Of a DNA stretch of 64,000 bases, positions 25,620-33,751 are shown one piece after another (within the stretch, counting starts at the first letter, position 1; every line of letters begins with the position of its first letter). The notes beneath the pieces were generated by a model, which was given only the letters and a program-made list of their open reading frames with translations, was not told the origin of the DNA and made no database searches. A program made the position numbers and the translations under genes. Origin of the DNA: CBDAKK01 sp965196605 (GTDB taxonomy: Bacteria > Spirochaetota > Spirochaetia > WTKD01 > G963693115); contig CBDAKK010000004.1 in assembly GCA_965196605.1 (NCBI GenBank), positions 124,001 through 188,000 on the forward strand, given 5' to 3'.

Positions 25620-27056
25620 TTATTGTTCCCTATCGCGCATTACTCTTGCAAGTGCCTCTTCCTCGCTGAGCGTGTTGGCTGGCGTAAGGAGACTGACCAC
25701 AACGCAAGCAAGTAATGCTCCGCCAAGTGCAAGAAGTATGGTGTTGCCAAACATGCTTTTTATTTCCGCACTACGAGACGTGGCAATAGAAACAATTGAG
25801 CCGCCCAGAAGCGCCGCAATGCCACCTTGCCATGTGGCGCGCTTCCAGTACTTGCCAAGAATGGCAGCCACGGCCAAACCCGATAAGGTAGTCGACACCA
25901 TGGAGGTGATGTACTTTGTGATGTCCTTTGCAAAAATTGTCATAAGCAAGGCTATGCCCAAGGTGAGCACCGTTGCTATGCGTGAATATTTTACCATCTT
26001 GTTTTGCTCCGGCAGTTTTTTAAAAACCATGGAGTAAATGTCCGTCATCAAAATGGTAACGCCTGCAATAGCATCAGAGTCGCCTGAAGACATGGTGGCA
26101 CTCAAGCCCGAAATTAAAATGAGTATGCCTAAGCCGAGGGGCAAGACCTCCATAGCCATGTAGGGTATTGCAAAGTTGTTGTTCTCCAATGCGGGGTTCA
26201 TGACGCGCGCGGACATGCCTATGAGCACGGGGAACAAGGCAAACACGGCGTATAAAACACCCGTGCCGTAAAAACTTTTTTTAATAGAGCCAATGTCTCT
26301 TGCAGAGTATATTCTGTGCCGAAAAGACGGCACGGCGACACCGCCTACGGCTATGGCAACAATCAAGGAAAGCGCGGGAAGCACCCCGTAGTTTTGCAAG
26401 CCTAAAAAGGACAGCTCACCCTTGGTAAACGCTTGTTGTATTGCCTCAAAACCACCAGCGGCGGGCACGGCGAGTACGGCAACAACAATGAATCCGCAAA
26501 AAAGAATAATTGATTGAATACAGTCCGTCCACACAACGGCGAGGTAGCCGCCTATAATTACGTAGACCCCAAACCCCAAGACGGTGATAACTTTAGCGGT
26601 GGTAAGGTCAATGCCCGTTACCCACGAAAGGTAGAGGCTACCGCCAAGCACATGCGCGCCCAACCAGCCGAGCGAGGCTACAAAAATGACAATGGATACC
26701 AACCCTTTTAAATATTTGTTTCCGCCATAGTAAAACGATATTTCTTCAGACATGGTGAAAAATTTATATTTGTGTGCACTTGCAAAAAGCCGAGCCGCAA
26801 GCACAATGCCGACAAAACCGCCGACCCCGTACAAAAGACCCGCCGCGCCATTGTTGTACCCAAAGCCCGCCGCGCCCATGCTAGAACCCGTGCCTATTTG
26901 TGTAGCTAACACCGTGCCGAGCAAAAGGAAGGGCCCAAGCTTTCGAGAACCCATAATATAATCTTCCCCCGACTGTTTTCGAGAGACGCGCCAGCCCACT
27001 ACCACCATAATGAGTAAATACAAAATGAAGAAGGTAAAAAACAAGGTCGTATTCAT
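25620..27056 (-). CDS. Sodium:solute symporter (SSS family)
   Basis: The 478-residue integral membrane protein has about 13 hydrophobic segments and SSS-family landmarks: 'YLLIMVVVGWRVSRKQSGEDYIMGSRKLGP' at the N terminus, split here as helix 1 and the following loop, 'LATQIGTGSSMGAAGFGYNN' near residue 55 and 'GLSATMSSGDSDAIAGVTIL' near 320, which contributes to the sodium site. It would import a small organic solute with sodium. AGGAGG lies seven bases before the ATG and an extended -10 promoter is at 27088-27096. It is first in the minus-strand operon with the amidohydrolase, SelA-like lyase and RidA, so its substrate is probably theirs. Confidence 0.9.
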   Translation of the reverse strand: MNTTLFFTFFILYLLIMVVVGWRVSRKQSGEDYIMGSRKLGPFLLLGTVLATQIGTGSSMGAAGFGYNNGAAGLLYGVGGFVGIVLAARLFASAHKYKFFTMSEEISFYYGGNKYLKGLVSIVIFVASLGWLGAHVLGGSLYLSWVTGIDLTTAKVITVLGFGVYVIIGGYLAVVWTDCIQSIILFCGFIVVAVLAVPAAGGFEAIQQAFTKGELSFLGLQNYGVLPALSLIVAIAVGGVAVPSFRHRIYSARDIGSIKKSFYGTGVLYAVFALFPVLIGMSARVMNPALENNNFAIPYMAMEVLPLGLGILILISGLSATMSSGDSDAIAGVTILMTDIYSMVFKKLPEQNKMVKYSRIATVLTLGIALLMTIFAKDITKYITSMVSTTLSGLAVAAILGKYWKRATWQGGIAALLGGSIVSIATSRSAEIKSMFGNTILLALGGALLACVVVSLLTPANTLSEEEALARVMRDREQ

Positions 27057-27087
27057 ATAAGCCTCCTAATGCTTCATTATTGCTTTG

Positions 27088-27096
27088 AGTATACCA
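27088..27096 (-). promoter_or_regulatory. Extended -10 promoter of the symporter-amidohydrolase operon
   Basis: The reverse strand reads TGG-TATACT, an extended -10 element. It would start transcription about 25 nt before the symporter ATG, leaving room for the AGGAGG ribosome-binding site. No -35 is evident. Confidence 0.5.
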
Positions 27097-27210
27097 CGAA
27101 TACGAGCTATAGTGTTGTTTTTTTCAAAATAGAATAGCCTAATTCTTATATGAAGCTTGGGCACTTTAAGCAATAGCATTTACACACAGCGGGAGAAACA
27201 GTATGCGTGC

Positions 27211-27251
27211 TTTCTAAAAAATAAAGGGGCTTCATAATCATGAAGCCCCTT
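27211..27251 (-). terminator. Rho-independent terminator of flaB
   Basis: A perfect 12-bp stem, AAGGGGCTTCAT / ATGAAGCCCCTT with loop AATC (27224-27251), is followed on the reverse strand by TATTTTTT. It lies 30 bases beyond the flaB stop. Confidence 0.9.
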
Positions 27252-27281
27252 GTAAAGTTTTGAAAAACTTAAACTCAACTA

Positions 27282-28142
27282 CTAGCCATTGAGCAACGAC
27301 AACACAACGTTAGGTTGTGCGTTTGCTTGCGCAAGCATAGCGGTTGAAGATTGCGTGAGTATTCGTGCGCGTACAAATTTTGAAACTTCCTCTGCCATGT
27401 TAGAGTCGCGAATGCCTGACTCTGCAGCTTGCAAGTTCTCTGCACCAATATCAAGCCCTTGCTTGAGGTAAGTCATTCTGTTTTGAACAGCACCGAGATC
27501 TGTTCGTTGCTTTGTTACAAGCTCAAGTGCCTTGTCAACACGCGCCAAGGTTCTGTTTGCATCTTCGGGAGTAAGCACAGAAGCTTGTGGCTCCGTTGTT
27601 TCAGTATTATCGCTTCCTATTCCTAAAGCACTTGCAGACATGTTCCCTATGGTTAAGGAAATGTTTTGGTCTACATTTGCGCCAATGTGAAAAGATACCT
27701 CACCTACGGGGCCACCCTCAGCAAAGCGCCCTGTAAGTATATTCATACCATTATATTGCGCTTGCTCAGCTACTCTCGTAACCTCATCGGTAAGCTGATC
27801 AATCTCAGATTGAATAAACTCTCTATCTTGAGAACTATAAATACCATTAGCAGCCTGTATAGAAAGTTCACGAATCCTCTGAATTACATCAGTAGTCTCA
27901 GCAAGATAGCCTTCTGCAACTTGTATAAAGGCAATTCCATCCTGGACATTTTGACTTGCCCTGTCAAGTCCTCGTATTTGCGAACGCATTCTTTCTGCTA
28001 CAGCGAGTCCCGAAGCATCATCTGCTGATCGGTTAATGCGCACTCCTGAAGACAATTTTTCAATTGAAGAATCCAGTTCATTGCCCCGCGAATTAAGGGA
28101 GCGGTTTGCAAATTGAGCACTTAAATTATGATTGATTATCAT
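27282..28142 (-). CDS. flaB: Flagellin FlaB (periplasmic flagellar core protein)
   Basis: The 286-residue protein begins 'MIINHNLSAQFANRSLNSRG' and contains 'EKLSSGVRINRSADDASGLA', the flagellin N-terminal D0/D1 signature. The C-terminal half ends 'ARILTQSSTAMLAQANAQPN' then 'VVLSLLNG'. There is no hypervariable central D2/D3 region, as in spirochaete FlaB core flagellins that are assembled inside the periplasm. AAGGAG lies before the ATG. A sigma-28-type promoter (28241-28267) and a strong terminator (27211-27251) make it a single-gene unit. It was not possible to assign FlaB1, B2 or B3. Confidence 0.96.
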   Translation of the reverse strand: MIINHNLSAQFANRSLNSRGNELDSSIEKLSSGVRINRSADDASGLAVAERMRSQIRGLDRASQNVQDGIAFIQVAEGYLAETTDVIQRIRELSIQAANGIYSSQDREFIQSEIDQLTDEVTRVAEQAQYNGMNILTGRFAEGGPVGEVSFHIGANVDQNISLTIGNMSASALGIGSDNTETTEPQASVLTPEDANRTLARVDKALELVTKQRTDLGAVQNRMTYLKQGLDIGAENLQAAESGIRDSNMAEEVSKFVRARILTQSSTAMLAQANAQPNVVLSLLNG

Positions 28143-28240
28143 ATTTTCTCCTTATTAAATTATTACACAAATTAACGCAAACACACATACATATGCCTAC
28201 TAGTAAAAGTATAGGAAGGTAAGAAGAAAAAAACAAGTAC

Positions 28241-28267
28241 TTGTCGGAAAAAAAAAACAGAACTTTA
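28241..28267 (-). promoter_or_regulatory. FliA (sigma-28) type promoter of flaB
   Basis: The reverse strand has TAAAGTTC (complement of 28260-28267), an 11-base T-rich spacer and TCCGACAA (complement of 28241-28248). This fits the sigma-28 consensus TAAAGTTT-N11-GCCGATAA with three mismatches in 16 positions. The leader to flaB would be about 95 nt. Confidence 0.8.
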
Positions 28268-28307
28268 GTGAGAAAAAAAATAAAAAGGCTTTAGTACATG
28301 AAGTTTT

Positions 28308-28586
28308 TCAGATGTCCGTAGCCTGCTCTAATGCTATGCTTAATTTTTTAACAGCATTTGAAGTCTCCGCACGCTCTTGTTGTACATTATCACGCAATGC
28401 AAATAACTCATGCGTTATGAGCAACGAAGTCATAATTGAAGCCTTTAGGGGGTCATTACACTCAACGTCGTGTTTTATAATTGCGAGTTGCTCTTTTATG
28501 TAGGAAAGAAGCTTTTCTATGTATTCGCTGTCTTGGTCACTATGTAAAACAAATGAGGTCCCGAGCAGCTCTACCTTAGTTTTCAT
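28308..28586 (-). CDS. zapA: Cell division protein ZapA-like
   Basis: The 92-residue protein fits ZapA: N-terminal 'VELLGTSFVLHSDQDSEYIE' folds as the globular head, followed by 'LLSYIKEQLAIIKHDVECND' and a C-terminal coiled coil 'RDNVQQERAETSNAVKKLSI'. ZapA binds and cross-links FtsZ filaments at the division site. It lies 41 bases after the coiled-coil gene at 28628 in the same direction, in a run rpmI-rplT-coiled coil-zapA. This order places ZapA beside a ZapB-like partner. No clear ribosome-binding site is seen. Confidence 0.82.
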   Translation of the reverse strand: MKTKVELLGTSFVLHSDQDSEYIEKLLSYIKEQLAIIKHDVECNDPLKASIMTSLLITHELFALRDNVQQERAETSNAVKKLSIALEQATDI

Positions 28587-28627
28587 ACAACTTTAATAAA
28601 TATTGATGGAAAAACCATGCGGAAATA

Positions 28628-29050
28628 TTAAAAAATCTCTAAGTCTTTAATTTTTTCTGCATAGGATTCATCTGCTGCTGCTTGATCAACATGCACAGTG
28701 TTTTCAGCAGTTGCCTTTTCTGCGGATTGAGTAGCTTGAGGCTTTGTAGCTTCGGCATTTGAAGACTTTGCAGGCTTTGTGCTTTTGGGTGGCACTTCGC
28801 GTATTTCCTCAACATCATCAAAGGTGCTTAAAACCGAAATGACGCTTTTTTCAAGGTTTTTGTGTTCACGCTCTGCAACGCTCACCAATTCCTCTAGTTG
28901 CGAAATTTTACTTTCATAACCCGTAAGCTTTTCCTTGAGTAATGAGTATTCCTTAGACAGCTTTCTATTTTCTTGTTTCAACTCTTGAATAAGCTTTATA
29001 GTCGATTGTACCTTATCCTCAAGCTGAGTAATAACATAATTCTTGCTCAT
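28628..29050 (-). CDS. Coiled-coil protein, ZapB-like N-terminal half
   Basis: The first 75 residues form a continuous heptad-rich coiled coil ('ITQLEDKVQSTIKLIQELKQ', 'LLKEKLTGYESKISQLEELV') comparable to ZapB. The remaining 65 residues are disordered and rich in Ala, Pro, Ser, Thr and Glu ('KPAKSSNAEATKPQATQSAE'), ending in acidic 'YAEKIKDLEIF'. There is no signal peptide or membrane segment. A strong GGGAGG site precedes the ATG. Position directly before zapA suggests a role in FtsZ-ring organisation, but this is an inference from shape and neighbourhood only. Confidence 0.75.
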   Translation of the reverse strand: MSKNYVITQLEDKVQSTIKLIQELKQENRKLSKEYSLLKEKLTGYESKISQLEELVSVAEREHKNLEKSVISVLSTFDDVEEIREVPPKSTKPAKSSNAEATKPQATQSAEKATAENTVHVDQAAADESYAEKIKDLEIF

Positions 29051-29079
29051 TAGCAGCCTCCCAGTTGCTTAAATGTTTG

Positions 29080-29424
29080 CTAGCGCACTGACGCCACAAC
29101 CGCCTCAAAGGCTAGGCTATTCTCAATGGCGAGATTAGACAGCTCCTTACGGTTGATTTCTATATTTTTAGCCTTTAATGCAGCTATAAAGTCACTATAA
29201 CGCATACCATGCGCACGAACCGCCGCAGAAATTCTCGTAATCCACAAACGACGCATATCACGCTTTTTTGCTCTTCTATCTCGATATGCGTATAATGCAC
29301 TCTTTGCTACTGCATCCTTAGTAAATCGATATAAGTTCTTTCGCCTTCCCCAAAAGCCCTTTGCTAACTTTTGAAGTTTTTTTCTGTGTTCTTTTCTTCT
29401 TTTTCCATCAATCGCTCTTGGCAT
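29080..29424 (-). CDS. rplT: 50S ribosomal protein L20
   Basis: The 114-residue basic protein starts 'MPRAIDGKRRKEHRKKLQKL' and contains 'AKGFWGRRKNLYRFTKDAVA', 'YAYRDRRAKKRDMRRLWITR' and 'ISAAVRAHGMRYSDFIAAL', all diagnostic of L20. It binds 23S rRNA early in large-subunit assembly and in many bacteria represses its own operon. It follows rpmI by 45 bases. AGGAAG precedes the ATG. infC is not found upstream, unlike the common infC-rpmI-rplT order. Confidence 0.97.
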   Translation of the reverse strand: MPRAIDGKRRKEHRKKLQKLAKGFWGRRKNLYRFTKDAVAKSALYAYRDRRAKKRDMRRLWITRISAAVRAHGMRYSDFIAALKAKNIEINRKELSNLAIENSLAFEAVVASVR

Positions 29425-29469
29425 GATTACTTCCTACTTACAATGTAACTATATATATTGTTTAGTTGC

Positions 29470-29670
29470 CTAACGATAGGGCAACATAGCTTCTACTTTT
29501 TTAAGCTCATTTGGGCTTAAAATACCCGAATGTCGCAAATTCCGCTTGCGTTTTGTGCTCTTTTTTGTGAGAATATGTCTCAATCCTTGCTTTTTATACT
29601 TTATCTTTCCCGAACCCGTTATACGAAAACGCTTTGCCGCACTCTTACGAGTTTTTGCCTTTGTAGCCAT
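29470..29670 (-). CDS. rpmI: 50S ribosomal protein L35
   Basis: The 66-residue protein reads 'MATKAKTRKSAAKRFRITGS', 'GKIKYKKQGLRHILTKKSTK' and 'RKRNLRHSGILSPNELKKVE', typical of L35. It is the first gene of the minus-strand run leading to rplT, the coiled-coil gene and zapA. GAAGG lies just upstream of the ATG and a consensus promoter is at 29743-29772, giving a leader of about 65 nt that could host L20 autoregulation. Confidence 0.97.
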   Translation of the reverse strand: MATKAKTRKSAAKRFRITGSGKIKYKKQGLRHILTKKSTKRKRNLRHSGILSPNELKKVEAMLPYR

Positions 29671-29731
29671 AACCTTCGCAACTCCTCATTGCTTAAACAT
29701 AATCTACTGAATGAGCATCTAAATACTAGAC

Positions 29732-29772
29732 AGTTATTATGTATAATAACTTATTTAAAATATGCCTGTCAA
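29732..29772 (-). promoter_or_regulatory. rpmI-rplT promoter with 9-bp palindrome
   Basis: The reverse strand has a consensus TTGACA (complement of 29767-29772), an 18-bp spacer and TATTAT (complement of 29743-29748). The -10 lies inside a perfect inverted repeat, AGTTATTAT-GT-ATAATAACT (29732-29751), which may be an operator. Confidence 0.65.
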
Positions 29773-30119
29773 TTATAAAACCAATGGGGGGTGGATTCAA
29801 GAGGCAAGTGCAACAGATGGGTGGATTCAAGGGGCAAGAGCAACAGAGAGGGAGAGCAAAAGGCGAGACGTACTTAAGAACAATTATTAATTACATGTTG
29901 TGCACACGGGCAGCCTGTACAGATGTAATGGTAGAAAAATCAGTGCCTTGCGTTCAGCCTCATTCAAATGTCCATATTTTGGTGTTGCTATTTTTATTAT
30001 GCTTTCATAGAAAAGAGCTCCTTTGATTGCTTGTTATTTAATTTATCTGAGTTCTTTTTGCTTTCCTCTCCCTTTGTCGACACTTTTTTTTATTAGTGCA
30101 TTTTTTTTAAAAAAAAGTA
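29773..30119. other. Intergenic region with two 30-bp direct repeats
   Basis: No credible gene lies here. Two near-identical 30-bp repeats begin GGGTGGATTCAA at 29789 and 29819 (29789-29848). The rest is AT-rich, with T and A runs before the lipoprotein promoter at 30120. A 95-codon forward frame across it has no ribosome-binding site and low-quality composition. Confidence 0.6.
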
Positions 30120-30148
30120 TTGCATAAAAAGCACAATGCAATTACAAT
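30120..30148 (+). promoter_or_regulatory. Promoter of the first repeat lipoprotein gene
   Basis: TTGCAT (30120-30125), a 17-bp spacer and TACAAT (30143-30148). The paralogue at 33752 has TTGCAT-17-TATAAT with a near-identical spacer beginning AAAAAG. An inverted repeat ATTACA-ATGA-TGTAAT overlaps the -10 (30142-30157). Confidence 0.75.
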
Positions 30149-30188
30149 GATGTAATAAAAATACTACTTTATTGTAATGGGGGAAATT

Positions 30189-32348
30189 ATGAGCAAACAT
30201 GTTTTAACTATTTGCAAAATTATGCTTTCTGTGGTGTTGGTGTCACTGATAGCATGTGCGGAAACACCAACCCCTATAGATGGCGGAGGCGAAAAGCCCG
30301 TCGTAAACCCACCCGTCACTGCTGCTAAGGTAGCGAAAGTGAGCGAAGAACTTCTATTCAATTCCGCTCGAACAGCTGCGCGTATTAAAAAACGTGCATT
30401 TGCAAAGGGCGGATATGAAAAAATTGATTGGAATGACATTCCTAATACTGTCAAGGAGATAACAGTAGGCGATGGCGCTTTTGAAGGCAACAAGCTTACG
30501 GGAGTTACTTTGCCTGATAGCGTTGTTGAGGTACAGAAAAACGGCTTTAAGGGCAAGCAAATTGCTAGCCTTACCTTGGGTAAAGGTACAAAAACGCTAG
30601 GCGAGAGCTCCTTTGAAGGCAACAATATTACGGCACTTGTCTTGCAAGATGCAACTGAAACAGTAGAGAAAAACGCGTTTAAGGGCAACAAAATTGCTAC
30701 ACTTACCTTGGGTAAAGGTACAAAAACGCTAGGCGAGAGCTCCTTTGAAGGCAACCAAATTAAGGAACTTGTCCTGACGGATAGCACTCAAAAATTAGGC
30801 GATGGAGCTTTTGAAGGCAACCCACTTACCAAAGTTACCTTCCCAGCTAGACAGAGCGCAATAATCCTAGGGACGGGAGCTTTGAAAACAACTGCTTCAA
30901 AAATTGAAGTATACCTAAAAGATACTAGTGCCTTAGCGAGTACAACGACTCCAGAAACACTTGCCAAGGCATTTGGGAAATTGACGAAGGACAAACTAGT
31001 TTTTAAGGTTGATGCATCCGTGAACAAGTTAACAAACACGGCGGTAACAAGTACAGTAAATGCCCTAAAAAAACAAGTAGAAAAGATAGCAAAACTATGG
31101 CTCGTTACTTTAAAGATAGACGGCGTGGAACGTAAAGAGTATGCTGATGCTAAGAATAATTACGCAAAGCCTAAAACAAACCCCACAAAAACAGGGCACA
31201 AGTTTTTGCATTGGTATAAAGAAGGCGAAGATACAAAAGCAGATGCGTTCAAAAGCAGTCAACCCCTTGCCATTACTGACAACAAAACAACGCTGATTGC
31301 AGCGTGGCAGTCAGAAACATACGACCTTACATTTAACCTCAATGGTGGCGCAGCAGCTAAAGCTAAGTCTAATGAGGTTGGAGTAGAGAAACAAACAGTT
31401 CAGTACCTAAAGAAGGCTCAAAAACCAACAGCAGCCCTCATCACAAAAAAAGGATACACCTTTCGCGGCTGGGTTACAGAGAAAATCTTTAACACCCCGT
31501 TTAATTTCGATACAGACACAATCACTAGTGATACCACCTTGTATGCAAAGTGGGTTCCAGACAAAATAAAAGTTACGTTTAACACTAATAAAGGTACTCG
31601 GATATCACCGATAGAGGTTGATTACGACACCAAGCTTGTACAAAAAGAAATAAAAGCCACCACAAGAACAAATTATACGTTTGTTGGCTGGTTTGTAAAA
31701 AAGACTGATGGTTCTTGGGAAAGTACAAGCTTTGACTTTGCCAACACCAACATCACTGCTCCCATCACCTTGTATGCCAAGTGGACTCCAAAGAAAAGAA
31801 ACGTTAGTTTTCAGACCAATGGTGGTACTGCTGTAACAGCGGTACAAGTTGATCACGACACAATGGTTACAAAACCAACAAATCCAATCAAAGTAGGGCA
31901 TTCTTTAGACGGCTGGTTTAAAGACGCAAAATTTAAGACCAAGTTTGTGTTCAATAAAGACAAAGTCACTGCTGACATCACCTTGTATGCCAAGTGGAAA
32001 CAAGAGCCACAAAAAACAGTTACGTTTGAGAGCAATGGTGGTACTACTGTAGCACCGGTACAAGTTGATCACGACACAACGGTTACAAAACCATCACCAA
32101 ACCCCACACTAGCAAACCACACGTTTGGCGGCTGGTTTGTAAAAAAGACTGATGGTTCTTTGGAAAGTACAAGCTTTGTCTTTTCCAACACCAACATCAC
32201 TGCTGACATCACCTTGTATGCCAAGTGGACTATAAACCAATACACAGTTACGTTTGACCCAGTGGTGGTAGGGGGGTCAACCCAACGACCAAATCAGTTA
32301 ATCACGGAAGCAAGACTTCAGCCCCAAGTACACCCCCAACAAGAATAG
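30189..32348 (+). CDS. BspA/InlB-repeat surface lipoprotein, 5' part of a frameshifted gene
   Basis: A lipoprotein signal ('MSKHVLTICKIMLSVVLVSL' then lipobox 'IAC') begins at 30189, behind GGGGGA; the in-frame ATG at 30177 lies within that site. After a spacer, BspA-type leucine-rich repeats ('GAFEGNKLTGVTLPDSVVEV', 'SSFEGNNITALVLQDA') span residues about 80-225. From about 300 on there are InlB B-repeats (Listeria-Bacteroides repeats: 'TFNLNGGAAAK...TLYAKW'). The frame ends at 32348 because one C is missing at 32258-32260 (CCC where the next repeat copies have CCCC). Restoring it joins this part to 32393-33364 as one 1058-residue protein. BspA-like proteins bind host or extracellular-matrix targets; binding here is not shown. 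Confidence 0.85.
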   Translation: MSKHVLTICKIMLSVVLVSLIACAETPTPIDGGGEKPVVNPPVTAAKVAKVSEELLFNSARTAARIKKRAFAKGGYEKIDWNDIPNTVKEITVGDGAFEGNKLTGVTLPDSVVEVQKNGFKGKQIASLTLGKGTKTLGESSFEGNNITALVLQDATETVEKNAFKGNKIATLTLGKGTKTLGESSFEGNQIKELVLTDSTQKLGDGAFEGNPLTKVTFPARQSAIILGTGALKTTASKIEVYLKDTSALASTTTPETLAKAFGKLTKDKLVFKVDASVNKLTNTAVTSTVNALKKQVEKIAKLWLVTLKIDGVERKEYADAKNNYAKPKTNPTKTGHKFLHWYKEGEDTKADAFKSSQPLAITDNKTTLIAAWQSETYDLTFNLNGGAAAKAKSNEVGVEKQTVQYLKKAQKPTAALITKKGYTFRGWVTEKIFNTPFNFDTDTITSDTTLYAKWVPDKIKVTFNTNKGTRISPIEVDYDTKLVQKEIKATTRTNYTFVGWFVKKTDGSWESTSFDFANTNITAPITLYAKWTPKKRNVSFQTNGGTAVTAVQVDHDTMVTKPTNPIKVGHSLDGWFKDAKFKTKFVFNKDKVTADITLYAKWKQEPQKTVTFESNGGTTVAPVQVDHDTTVTKPSPNPTLANHTFGGWFVKKTDGSLESTSFVFSNTNITADITLYAKWTINQYTVTFDPVVVGGSTQRPNQLITEARLQPQVHPQQE

Positions 32349-32935
32349 GGTATACATTTGACGGCTGGTTTGTAAAAAAGACTGATGGTTCTTTGGAAAG
32401 TACAAGCTTTGTCTTTTCCAACACCGACATCACTGCTGACATCACCTTGTATGCCAAGTGGACTATAAACCAATACACAGTTACGTTTGACCCCAGTGGT
32501 GGTAGGGGGGTCAACCCAACGACCAAATCAGTTAATCACGGAAGCAAGACTTCAGCCCCAAGTACACCCCCAACAAGAATAGGGTATACGTTTGACGGCT
32601 GGTTTGTAAAAAAGACTGATGGTTCTTTGGAAAGTACAAGCTTTGTCTTTTCCAACACCAACATCACTGCTGACATCACCTTGTATGCCAAGTGGACTAT
32701 AAACCAATACACAGTTACGTTTGACCCCAGTGGTGGTAGGGGGGTCAACCCAACGACCAAATCAGTTAATCACGGAAGCAAGACTTCAGCCCCAAGTACA
32801 CCCCCAACAAGAATAGGGTATACGTTTGACGGCTGGTTTGTAAAAAAGACTGATGGTTCTTTGGAAAGTACAAGCTTTGTCTTTTCCAACACCGACATCA
32901 CTGCTGCCATCACCTTGTATGCCAAGTGGACTAAC
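32131..32935 (+). repeat. Tandem 234-bp repeats in the InlB-repeat lipoprotein gene
   Basis: Near-identical units start with 'GGCTGGTTTGTAAAAAAGAC' at about 32130, 32363, 32597 and 32831. Spacing is 233, 234 and 234 bp, so the first unit is one base short. Each 78-residue unit holds one B-repeat. Such identity allows recombination to change repeat number. Confidence 0.9.
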
Positions 32936-33364
32936 GTTGCTCCTAGGGTCACAGGCGTAACAATAGACAGTATTCCGAATAAAAGTAGTGCTCCAAATGT
33001 GACAGACACCTACGGAGATGGTGCCCAGATTCGAATTAAATTGAGCTTCAGCGAAGATGTAAAGGTTACTGGTACTACTCCTATGGAAATAGGTATTGTA
33101 ATAGGTTCAGATAATAAGGTGGCTAAACACACCCCACAAACTAGTAGTAGCACCTATGTTAACGATCTTGTGTTTGAGTATACCGTACAAGCGTCTGATG
33201 CCGATAATGACGGCTTTACAGTTATACAGGATTCACTGGATTTGAAGGGCGGAACTATTGAAGACAGAGCGGGTGCTGCTTTACCAACTTTATCAACAAG
33301 AAAAAGTTCAAATCCTGCCTACACCCAAACAACAGGTCATAAAGTGGACGGAACCAAATCGTAA
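32393..33364 (+). pseudogene. 3' part of the frameshifted InlB-repeat lipoprotein gene
   Basis: This frame continues the protein of 30189-32348 after the missing C. It holds two more complete B-repeat units and a C-terminal Ig-like domain from about 32940 ('PRVTGVTIDSIPNKSSAPNV', 'GDGAQIRIKLSFSEDVKVTG', 'DSLDLKGGTIEDRAGAALPT') that matches the end of the paralogue at 33752-35233. The first possible start is a TTG at 32393 inside a repeat, with no ribosome-binding site, so separate translation is unlikely. It could be silent, be produced only when the C tract is corrected by slippage, or reflect a sequencing error. Confidence 0.8.
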
Positions 33365-33444
33365 CTACGCAATGACCATTGCGCGACTTTTTAAGTTGCG
33401 TGCCATGTTCTCAAGCTCATGGAGCTTGAGGGCGTGAGACAACT

Positions 33445-33475
33445 AACGGGGGGCTTATGCCTCCCGTTTTTTTTT
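33445..33475 (+). terminator. Rho-independent terminator after the first repeat lipoprotein
   Basis: A 10-bp stem with one G-T pair (AACGGGGGGC / GCCTCCCGTT, loop TTAT) followed by a run of nine T. It is preceded by another perfect hairpin, CTCAAGCTC-ATG-GAGCTTGAG (33410-33430). Both are duplicated after the next gene. Confidence 0.9.
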
Positions 33476-33477
33476 AA

Positions 33478-33681
33478 CACACACGAGGTTGTGTGTGGGG
33501 GGAGTATCCCACAGCGGCACTTATGCAAATAGCGCGTCTTACCCCAAGGGGGGCGTGGGGGCAGCTCCCCCACAAAGCGCTTTGCATAGTACGCCCACGC
33601 CGTGGCAGCATGCAGCGTGCACACATACTGCGCAAGCAAAACACACACGGCGTGTAGACACAATAATTTTTTTTAAAAACG
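33478..33681. repeat. Hairpin-module cluster between the two repeat lipoproteins
   Basis: Modules in reverse orientation: a 'GTGTGGGGGGAGTATCCCAC' G-hairpin, a truncated 'CAGCGGCACTTATGCA' element, a CGTCTTACCCCAAGGGGGGC block with GTGGGGG-CAGCT-CCCCCAC, then CACACACGGCGTGT. No gene. The cluster ends directly at the promoter of the following gene. Confidence 0.8.
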
Positions 33682-33710
33682 TTGCATAAAAAGAACAATA
33701 TAGTTATAAT
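33682..33710 (+). promoter_or_regulatory. Promoter of the second repeat lipoprotein gene
   Basis: TTGCAT (33682-33687), a 17-bp spacer and TATAAT (33705-33710), closely similar to the promoter at 30120-30148. The leader of about 35 nt contains GGAGGA just before the ATG. Confidence 0.8.
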
Positions 33711-33751
33711 AACGTAATAAAAATGATGCGTTAACGTAACGGAGGAAAATT

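Noticed and set aside
29739..30026. A 95-codon frame in the rpmI-lipoprotein gap
   Set aside because: No ribosome-binding site, unusual composition, and it overlaps the rpmI promoter and the 30-bp direct repeats.
30164..30787. A 207-codon reverse frame opposite the first repeat lipoprotein
   Set aside because: It is an antisense shadow of the leucine-rich repeats, without a start signal.
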